64,000 nt of DNA from Chaunax sp. Z400 (taxonomy: Eukaryota; Chordata; Actinopteri; Lophiiformes; Chaunacidae), in NCBI GenBank assembly GCA_037577475.1, contig CM075192.1, positions 2,348,197 through 2,412,196 of the forward strand, read 5' to 3'. Made by a program: the position numbers and the translations under genes. The notes beneath the pieces were generated by a model. That model did no database searches. It was not told the origin of the DNA and was given only the letters and a program-made list of their open reading frames with translations. Shown here piece by piece: positions 55,464 through 64,000 of the stretch. Numbering within the stretch: position 1 is the first letter of the stretch; each line of letters begins with the position of its first letter.

Positions 55464-56499
55464 TCATGGTGCTGATAACTGCACTCACTCATGCTACATG
55501 AAGTCATTTTAACAGATTGTATTTGTGAAACATTAAGGCTAAGTTTTTGACACCATGCAGTAAAATTGCATACCTTCACTTCTGGGAGCACAGAAAAATA
55601 ATCCTAAAGGGAATTTGATTTTAACCATATCTAGCAGCAGTTTTGTTAGTAATAATAAGGGTTGCCTGTTGACCAATTTTAACATTTCTGGTTAATGTAC
55701 AGGTTTTCATCCAATGAAAAACGGAACGCTGAAACAGGCAACAGGATTAACCAATCATCGCCCTCCAAATTACGGCGGATACGGAAATACCGCTCGCTAT
55801 CCAGAAAGATGAGCATGCCAGGAGCTAACCATCGGGTCACTTTAGGCAAAACCTACCGGAAAACGTGCTTCCCCCGACATGTCGGGGATCCCGGTCTCTT
55901 TGTCAGTTCTGCACGAATCAGCAGCGCATTCTGGTCGACACGGAAATGATTAAAAAAAACACGAAATCCTCGAAAATAGTCAGCGTGTCCCACACATACA
56001 GCTTCCTATGACTGAACGCGTAACCTGTGATGTCATCGGACCGGTTAGAGGTCATTTCCTTGTTCAATCTGGCAGCTTCCTGTTTAGGATGATGATGATG
56101 TCTCATGTTTACTTAAAGAATACGGGTCTCATGTCCTCTGCGGTAACATTTATTCTACGTGAAGAGAAAGCTTAACCATTTACTGAACACAGCCAAGATC
56201 AAAACTACTGATAAATACTCAAAGGAGCAGTAGAAGGAGTACTTTATGCTAGTGTACCTGTTCACATGTGACCTGATGATGTGGCCATAATTAACTGGCT
56301 TTATCCGTGACTGGATACTGATATCAGGAAAGGTTCGTCTAAGGGAGGAATGAAGGGAAGAACCACTGAAAACAGCTGGCCCTACTTCTCTGTGATATAG
56401 TTTATTATTAAGAAAGACCAGCTGTGAAACGTGTCAAAAACTAATCACATTTAATAGATAAATAATAATACAATAATCCTGCTCCTGTGCAGTTTCCAA
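55464..56499. other. Intergenic, with one perfect 16-bp palindrome
   Basis: CCCCGACATGTCGGGG at about 55872-55887 in a GC-richer stretch (55730-55950). A + ORF of 84 codons (55695-55949) has no recognised similarity. Nothing else identified. Confidence 0.35.
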
Positions 56500-56680
56500 G
56501 TCACTTTATTTACAGACTTCTATTTTTTCTATTTTTCTATCTAATACTGTTATTATTGCCTTTTACTTTTGTATTTTCTTTATTTTGTGAGGGAGCCAAT
56601 TGCATCCTAATTTCGTTCTGCTGTGTACCTATCTGGTGGATAGTCTGAATGACAATAAAGTTAATCTTGAATCTTGAATT
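56500..56680 (+). mobile_element. LINE 3' end fragment
   Basis: Tail-like sequence ATTTCGTTCTGCTGTG followed by GAATGACAATAAAGTTAATC and repeated TTGAATC units, a common non-LTR 3' end in fish. 5'-truncated; family not assigned. 56681-57369 holds a short CTGT run (56727-56762) and nothing else recognised. Confidence 0.5.
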
Positions 56681-57369
56681 TAAATGTGTACACAGTGTAA
56701 ATACGGACATCTAGTGGTTAAAGAGCTGTCTGTCGGTCTGTCCGTGCGTTGGTCTGTCTGTCTGGCCGGCTAAAGGGGCGGATCCAGGCCTTTTCTTTTT
56801 CAGGGCGTCTTTTGACATTAACCTTAATTTCTCAGGGAATAAATAATGGATCTTGAAGGGAATAAAAATTTGGGGGTTGGTATCTATGAGTGTGTAAGGT
56901 TTGATTTTCCTAACTGACTGTAAAGGCACTAAAGATTACTCTGTTAAACTACAGTAAATTACCATCATTTTCAAGTCTTAATGCTCTGGTATTGTAATAC
57001 AAGAAAAGCTTTTTAAAATTTAATTGATTTTTTTTTGTTGATAACGGTCATTGTTGTCAATGGTCATCCAATTATTGGAACAGAGCTTATAAATATTTAT
57101 GAAGTGTATATTTCCTAACAAGGATATATTGATTTCATGTTAAAGATTAGAGGTTAGTAACTGCCCCATAAATGACTACAGAGTAGACAGAGTGTTCGAC
57201 AGCAGCCGGTAAGTAGCCGATAGGTGTTGTAGAGGAAGAGCGCCAGTGGAAGCTGAGCAGTAACTTATTTACGCAGCAGATCCACATTTTGGGGCCCACG
57301 TCATTGGTTTGCACTGTGGGCTGATCTAGCGCTGCTCTTCCGGTGGAGACGTGGCTCTGTGCTGCTGCC

Positions 57370-57507
57370 ATATTGACGCTGGCTAGCTAACATACACAAT
57401 TTCAAGTCAGCTAGATATTCACAACTTGCTGTTCTAGAGAGACTGGAAATCACTAAATCGAGAAACACAAGAGACGGAAGATCACCGTATCATAGAAGGA
57501 GACCAAA
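57370..57507 (+). promoter_or_regulatory. arcn1 5' UTR and likely promoter edge
   Basis: Sequence before the ATG, with CTGCTGCCATATTGACGC (YY1-like CCAT core, 57361-57378). No TATA box close by. The transcription start is not defined. Confidence 0.35.
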
Positions 57508-60500
57508 ATGGTGAGTGACAGTCGAAAATCAACATAATTCTATGGCTTTTATCGGGCCTAGCAATTAAAACATTTGGCTAACCTGGTAACTAGCTGAAGG
57601 TAGCTATCCGCTAGCTAGGTTGTCCGACAGCGAAATAAGAGGGAAACCCAGCTTTGCGTTGACAGTATGAACCCTATGCATAGGTACTAAAATTATTCGT
57701 CATAAAATTGCAGGTGAGTAAGCGTCCCTCAGTGCGCAGACATTGCTGTCATTAATAGCTTTACAAGCTAGCGCGAGGGTTAGCTCTGTCATTAGCCGGA
57801 TCCGAGCTAACGTTAACATTACCTGCTGTCTTATTGTTCTCAGACAGGCAACACTGGATACCGTCCCCCTAATACCTAACTCCATATTTACATTTGCGTT
57901 ATCATAATGGTTTTTAACTCTTACCAAGTCTATTCTAGACTGTCAGAGTTAACCACAAGTGTTGCTGGTACTTGAAGTTCAGATCGACCGTGTTTTTCAT
58001 CTCTGACTTCAGCCTTTGTCAACGTGGAATGAATGCAGTTCCTTAATTCGGTTACTAGACTGAATGTTACTAGAATGTTTATATCAAGCTTACTAAAATT
58101 AAACCAAAACAGTAATTTATATAAGTAGATTGAATGTGATTTTTTTTGTTCCACGTAGTCTATGTTGCGTTCAAACCACGTTTTTGTGCAGAACAGGAGT
58201 TTTCGGGCATGAAGCTTGTCCAGAGCGACCGCATCCGCCAGGTAAATCCAATTTATATAGATTAAAGGGTGGATTTAATGCGTTATCAACGCAACATAGT
58301 TTACGTGGAACGCACAGTATTGGAGGGCACAGGTTCACGGATAACTAAACAGTGGGCACGGATTACTAATCCGTGCGCACAATTTACAATCCGTGGGTAC
58401 AGATTTACAGATGGATTTTTTTTTCTCAACTGACACTAGGGGGGCTCCGTAGAATTAAAAGAGGGCTGGCAACCTGTATGCATTTACTTTAGCCCAATAA
58501 CGCCTTCAGGTAACATTTGCTTGTTGATCAAACTCTAAATATTTAATATGCTATAATACTGAAGGTCTGTTCACTACAGTCAGATTTTCTTTTCACCTGC
58601 AGGTGCTGTTGGCAGCGGCGGTGTGCACCAAGGCCGGCAAGGCCATTGTATCACGGCAGTTTGTGGAGATGACCCGCACACGCATTGAGGGTCTCCTGGC
58701 CGCATTCCCCAAACTGATGAACACGGGCAAGCAGCACACTTTTGTGGAAACGGACAGTGTCCGCTATGTGTACCAGCCACTGGAGAAACTCTACATGGTC
58801 CTCATCACTACCAAGAACAGCAACATCCTGGAGGACTTGGAGACACTCAGACTCTTCTCTCGTGTGGTGAGGAAACACACAGATGACTTTGTTTTGATAT
58901 ACCCAGAAATTATTTTATGTGCTGTTTGGGTGATTTAAAGTTAGCAGTCACATTTTAGTGTGAAGAAATAGTGACTTCTTTAATGATTGCTATTTCTGTA
59001 GCTGCAGATTCATACTTGTTACTTATAAATCTGTCTAAACAACAGAATGTAATCAGTGTATACTTCAAGCATCCCCTCCATGCAGTTATTGAGACCTGTC
59101 AGAACCTGGCACCATGTTCATTGAGTTAACATGGAGCTGCCTCTAGCAACTTGGTGCATATTAAAGGCAGGTCTATGTTGGGTTGGATTGTAGCTTGCCA
59201 TCAGTATATAGTGGATTGCAATCTGCTTCTGTAATAATCCACTATAAATGTGAGTAATTGTAATTTCAGATGTATCAGGAACATGACAGCCAGCTTTCAG
59301 ATGTACAGACAAAACTAAACTAACAGAAAGAAAAAAACACAGTATGTACATGTCTGAGGCACAGTCATGCTAATGACTAGGTCTCACTGTGTTCAACAGC
59401 TAAACCTTTACTCATACATACTGTAGTGGGAAATATTAACATGTTTAAATGAAGTCAGTCTTTATTTTCTGTTTGCTTTGTTCTTTCTTGTTCTCTAAAG
59501 TGAAAGGACTTAATCTACAATCATGCATGAAGAAAATCATAATTGAAAGAGAGATAAGAATAAGTCGCCTGACATTATTTAGTGCATTTAATGGCCGATA
59601 AAATTCATTAGTTTCTCAGAGCCCTACATCTGTATTAATACACAGGAAACCTGAAACGACTCATCAGAAATAGGTGAAAGGTGCATTAATGTGCCAACAG
59701 TGACCAGGAAAATGCTGCTTGAAGAATCTGATGGTGTTTTAATTTTATTGTTAAGTTTGGAGCCTAAACTGTCATGTAGAAACAATCTGTCTGTCACTTT
59801 TTGTTAAGTTCACTGCAGGATGTGCCACGAGTGCCAAATGTTTGCAATGGTGAATTTGTCTTAATTTTTTGTCCCTGTCATTCCAGATCCCAGAATACTG
59901 TCGTGTGCTGGAGGAGAGTGAAATATCAGAGCACTGCTTTGACCTGATCTTTGCCTTCGATGAGATTGTGGCACTAGGCTATAGAGAGAACGTCAACCTG
60001 GCTCAAATCCGCACATTCACAGAGATGGACTCTCACGAGGAGAAGGTTTTCCGGGCTGTCAGAGAGGTGAGATTACACTTATGTGATCCTTGAGAAATGT
60101 AATGTGTATCTTGTACAGAAAATGGATTTTACATTTGCTTTTCATCCTATTAGCACTGATTGTGCTGAACTTAATTTCCCATCACTGCACTAGTTTGAAA
60201 CAATCAAACCAGCAGTTGAAAGTATTCTCTCACTGTGTTTATAACCACTTCAAATGTGTTGTGTTAATCCTCAGACCCAGGAAAGAGAGGCCAAGGCAGA
60301 GATGAGGAGAAAGGCCAAGGAGTTGCAGCAGGCTAGGAGAGACGCTGAGCGCTCTGGAAAGAAGGTGCCCGCTTTCGGCGGTTTCGGCAGTGCCGGCATG
60401 ACCAGCATCTCCTCGGGGTCCATTATTACAGACACCATCGTGGAGCCCGAGAAGCCCAAGATCACGCCGGCCCCAGTCAGGTATGACTCCAAGATAAGAT

Positions 60501-60835
60501 AAGATATCCCTTTATTAGTCCCACAGTGGGGAAATTTACAAGAAAGTCAAGTGTCAATACTTATGGATCTGTTTTGGCTGTTTGGTTGGATTAGGGTACA
60601 CCAACACTTTGGCCACTCATGGTTGATGATTGTAGACCACCGTTCATACATGGTGCTTTCTTTTTCTTTCCAGAGCAAGCGGACCCAGTAAGGCTCTGAA
60701 ACTAGTTGCTAAAGGGAAAGAGGTGGACAACTTTGTTGACAAGCTCAAGTCTGAAGGTGAAACCATCATGCCTTCCACAGGAAAGAGGGCCTCAGATGTA
60801 TCTAAAGCTCTACCACCACCAGTCAATGTTGAGAG
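57508..60835 (+). CDS. arcn1: Coatomer subunit delta (delta-COP), N-terminal exons
   Basis: Five coding exons: ATG at 57508-57510 (exon 1 ends right after it), 58603-58866, 59887-60066, 60275-60480 and 60674-60835, all GT-AG and in phase. They encode about the first 271 of some 510 residues. Residues 2-140 are the longin domain (VLLAAAVCTKAGKAIVSRQF to LIFAFDEIVALGYRENVNLA), followed by the charged helix ETQEREAKAEMRRKAKELQQ and the linker GPSKALKLVAKGKEVDNFVD. Delta-COP is part of the COPI coat that carries Golgi-to-ER traffic. The C-terminal mu-homology domain lies beyond the last exon, whose donor is at 60836, and is not in the window, so the next intron exceeds 3.1 kb. No defects in the exons seen. 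Confidence 0.93.
58192..58241 (+). other. Candidate alternative arcn1 first exon
   Basis: Acceptor TTTTTGTGCAG and donor CAG|GTAAAT frame a 50-bp segment with an ATG at 58209. Its frame (MKLVQSDRIRQ) joins in phase to exon 2 (VLLAAAV...). If used it replaces the single Met of exon 1 by 11 residues. Confidence 0.35.
58867..59886. other. arcn1 intron, nothing recognised
   Basis: 1.0 kb AT-rich intron with no repeat family identified by eye. Confidence 0.4.
60494..60540 (-). mobile_element. Extreme 5'-truncated tail of the jockey-type LINE
   Basis: Minus strand TTTCCCCACTGTGGGACTAA then TAAAGGGATATCTTATC: only the last about 45 bp of the element of 7068-8650, inserted 13 bp after the arcn1 splice donor at 60481. 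CAAG occurs on both sides and may be the target duplicate. Confidence 0.7.
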
Positions 60836-61319
60836 GTACGAACACATCATGCTCTATTTGAATAAATATTGTTTAATCCTCTGGAATATTTGGTTTCATT
60901 CGAACCTCAAAACTTGTTTCCACTGACCACTGTTGGCTGAATGGGTTTATGCCTTTAAAACGATAGTGCTGTGGTTCATGTTAGAATCCGTTAATATACT
61001 GTAAGGAGGCTGATTGATTAGCCACTGATCATTATCAGCTCATTTTTATTCTGAATTATATCTTGATCGACTGTGTTATCAACTCCTTATTCGACGCCTG
61101 TATCGACTGTGCCATCGTCTGCCTCACTACTGCACACCTTGACAAATGCTAGGCTCTGTATTTGCGTTCATTATGGACACTGGTGGAGGGATTGTGATTT
61201 ACCTTATTTTATCCATTAGACAACACTTAGTAATTTTAAAATCCTCTTTGATTATATCATGTGAAGGCTAGACCTTGGAAATTTTAACAAAATCAAACTA
61301 ACATTGTCACACGAGACAT

Positions 61320-62760
61320 TTTTGCATTTGCCAGCTGGTGGCGCTATCACTGTTACTCAATATTCTTGTATGGATGTCTTCAGGGTGGGACTTTAATCCA
61401 ACATGTCAAGTTTGGGCCAGATTGGACCATTGACAGTGGAGTTATAAAACTTCTTCTTTCATGGTGAATGTTGGAATTCGCCATGGCCACAAATTTCTAG
61501 TTATCCAAAAACCTTTGATAACTTTTCATCACTAATGTGTTGTGATATTACTGACCAAATTTCAAGTCGATTGAACAAAATCCCTAGGAGGATTTCATTA
61601 AATTATAACACCTGCAAATCCTGGATAAAGTAATGCCAAATTCAAAATGGTGGACTTCCTGTTACGTTTAGGTCATTGGTTCAAGAGGCTTTTTCGTAGA
61701 TCTTGATAGAAGTGTATCAAATGTCATACATATAGGTTAAACACAAACTGGAGGATGCTTATTTGAATATTTCCAGGGGGCGCTGTGGAGCCAATTTACC
61801 ACAACCATTCTTCTAAGATTGTAAGTACTACCACCTTTGACGAGTGTGTCAATTTTGGTGAGCATCTGAGCTTCTCTGGCCTCTCAACACCAACTTCCTG
61901 TTTGATGGCGAACATCAACCGTCACGACATGGCATGGGAACTCACAATATTTTCAATAATGCTTCATCAAGGCCTTATGGCTTTACTGACCAAATTGAGG
62001 TCATTGTGGTGAATGGCCTGATAGAAGCACGTCATATTCTGAAGTATATAACTTCCTGTTGCCACTAGGTGGCGCTGTGACTATTATAAAATGTATCTAT
62101 GTAGATGTGTTCAGGGCAGGACTCTTATCAAAAATGTGATGTCTGGGGCAGATTGGACAATTGACAGCAGAGTTATAACAACTTCCTGCTTCACAGTGAA
62201 ACACTGACATTTGCCACACAGCCATGCCTACATCTTTGCTCGAAAACCCACCAGCTTCTCAATCATGCATCACCAACTTGTTATGGCTGTTCTCACTGAT
62301 TTTGATGGCAATATGCTCAACAGCTTAGTAGTATAATATCAAAATGTAACATATTTCATTTCCTATTGCCAGTAGGTGGCGCTATGACTATAGTTAAATT
62401 TTGTCATGTGGATGTCTTTAGTGCAGGACTCTTTACCAGCATGTGAAGTTTGGTACAGAATGGATCTTAGACAATGGAGTTATGACAACTTTGTTTCATG
62501 GCGAAACATCCAATTTCGACATAATTTAGCGCATGGTCACACCCACACCATTTAACAAAAACTCTAGGAGTCCATTAAAATACAGTGTGTGAATTTCAAA
62601 AAAATGACCACAAAAATCAAAATGGCCGACTTCCTGTTTGTTTGAAAGCATTGCTCCAAGAGACTTTGTTGTCAGTCTTGGTCAGTTACATGCATGTACC
62701 AAGTTTTGTACATGTACGTTAAACTGGATGTAGGGGCTGATTTTTTGAGATTGATGGTTG
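61320..62760 (+). repeat. Diverged repeat units each with a CTCF-like motif
   Basis: Units of roughly 300-440 bp share the phrases CAGGACTCTT, AGATTGGACAATTGACAG, GGAGTTATAA and ACTTCCTG. Each has a GGTGGCGCT or GGGGGCGCT core: CCAGCTGGTGGCGC (61331), TTCCAGGGGGCGC (61771), CCACTAGGTGGCGC (62062) and CCAGTAGGTGGCGC (62369), all on the + strand. Lies in the arcn1 intron. Family not assigned. Confidence 0.65.
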
Positions 62761-62799
62761 CCCCTTCTTGGACACAAATTGGACTGCACCCTCTGAAGG

Positions 62800-63590
62800 A
62801 AAATAATTTCAGTGACTAAATTTTATAAATGGAACCCTAGAACGATATCCAATAGGACAGACAATCTTATTTTGAAACATCTCATTGAAATATGGATTGA
62901 AACTCGTAAAAGTCTTCGAATTAAGATGGGACTGTCATGAAAAACACCTTTGAGGCAGAATGAACTTATACCCATGACTCTAAATAACAAGATCTTGGTG
63001 ATATGGCATCAAAGAGGAATTCAACATTTGGACGATTGCTACGAAAAAGGACTTCTCATGTCTTTTGAAAACTTGAAGAGGAAATATGACTTGTCTAATA
63101 ACACTTTCTTTTGCTATCTTCACTTAAGATCATATCTTAGAACCAACCTCGGATGAATTACTCTACCTGTTTTAACTACAGTGGAAAAGTTACTTCATGA
63201 GGGAAATGTAGACAAATTTATTTCTAAAATGTACTCCTTATTGCTGAAAGAAGGCCCAAATCCAGGATGAGATGGGAATCAGACCTGAACGTAACAATTG
63301 ATGAACAACTCTGGTCAGATTTATGTCAGAACAGTTTGTCAGCAACAGTTAACACTCGGTACAGACTTGTTCACTATAACTTCCTTCATCAATTGTACCT
63401 CCACAGAAGTTGCATAAGTCCAAGCCTGAACTGTCAGAAATGTGCTTCAGATGTGGTATAGAGGTCGGTTCTTTTTTTTACACTGTACCTGGCTTTGTAC
63501 AAAAGTGAGACCCTTCTGGTATGACATTTGTAACATTATTACCAAGATCACAGGAGTTCACTTTACATTAGATCCTACATTAGATGGAAC
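62800..63590 (+). mobile_element. L1-type ORF2 C-terminal fragment
   Basis: The + strand reads in broken frames TRKSLRIKMGLS, MTLNNKILVIWHQRGIQHLD, YDLSNNTFFCYLHLRSYLRT, then WESDLNVTIDEQLWSDLCQN, RYRLVHYNFLHQLYLH and a CxxC/H-type end (NCQKCASDV, then FYTVPGF in another frame). This is the order of the C-terminal region of fish L1 ORF2. Several stops. The remaining 63591-64000 has no recognised feature; a GC-richer stretch with CGCTAGCTGGCCGG could be another element's 5' end. Confidence 0.7.
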
Positions 63591-64000
63591 ATTGGTAGTC
63601 AGTGGATAAGAGAGCTGGCACTGTCTGTTGCCGCTTATCCCAGTGATCCAACTTGTGCTTTTTGTGTTTCTTTCTGCACGAAAGCAACCTACTTTGCTAC
63701 ATAGTTACTTTGTTCGACATGTACTTTGTAGCCTTCTGTTTGCCTTTTGCCAGGATTCTACGGTGTCTTTTTCCTACCTGTTTTTTGTTGGCACCTTCCT
63801 TCGGCCGGTACTCTGGACATCCATCAGCCGGCAAGTAGCTTAGCGAGCAGCCACTCGCTAGCTGGCCGGACAACATCCTCCCTGCTGATAGCGAGCCACC
63901 ATCGGATACCCCTGGCACCCTGCCACTGTGAGGCTGATATCCCTGGACTTCCCTCGTTGCGGCCGGGGTTGGTGCTTTGGAGCCATAGCCAGCCACCCTC

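Noticed and set aside
55872..55887. CCCCGACATGTCGGGG as a p53 site
   Set aside because: Contains the ACATGT core but the flanks do not fit RRRCWWGYYY; kept only as a palindrome.
63697..63996. 99-codon minus-strand ORF at the window end
   Set aside because: No recognised family, overlaps + strand ORFs of equal quality, and sits in likely repeat DNA.

Overview
The window reads as nuclear DNA of a ray-finned (teleost) fish. The host genes are interrupted by GT-AG introns, they belong together by vertebrate synteny (arcn1, hmbs and a ubash3 family gene all lie on human 11q23-q24), one is a glucuronokinase-like gene of a kind I know from plants and fish but not from mammals, and the repeat load is typical of teleosts: L1, L2 and jockey-type LINEs, a tRNA-derived SINE, BEL/Pao and Gypsy elements, several endogenous retroviruses, Tc1-like and piggyBac-like DNA elements. 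No bacterial-style operons, rRNA, tRNA or CRISPR arrays were seen.

Layout. 1-2.8 kb: last four exons of a glucuronokinase-like gene (+), with a composite LTR/Tc1-like repeat in its last intron. 3.0-18.5 kb: a minisatellite split by a minus-strand L1 retrotransposon, itself carrying a SINE, a jockey-type LINE, an internally deleted endogenous retrovirus with a tRNA-Ser primer site, a second LTR/Tc1-like composite and a Gypsy LTR plus gag fragment. 19.7-23.5 kb: decayed BEL/Pao element (+). 23.5-28.4 kb: decayed retrovirus-like element (+) with an env tail, a four-segment membrane ORF, an acidic-tailed accessory ORF and a 1.4 kb 3' LTR. 28.6-31.9 kb: nearly full-length jockey-type LINE (-). 32.4-40.2 kb: remnants of a ubash3 gene (+) that keeps five exons but lacks the SH3 and first phosphatase-half exons, with an antisense retrovirus remnant in its last intron. 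40.7-45.3 kb: piggyBac-like and two other MITE-like elements and a 28-bp minisatellite. 45.6-52.7 kb: complete hmbs (-), 14 coding exons. 53.8-55.5 kb: intronless lrrc47 pseudogene (+). 57.4-60.8 kb: first five coding exons of arcn1 (+), whose next intron holds repeats with CTCF-like motifs and an L1 fragment up to the window end.

Function. The intact genes are housekeeping: hmbs (third step of haem synthesis, cytosol) and arcn1 (delta-COP of the COPI coat). The ubash3 locus looks inactive or missing part of its body. Everything else is mobile-element history: elements nested in each other, with target-site duplications in at least two cases (SINE in L1, retrovirus in L1), and repeated mosaics that share the same internal junction.

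Limits: all assignments come from reading translated motifs and splice signals by eye. Exon phases were checked by counting; element family names are approximate where stated.
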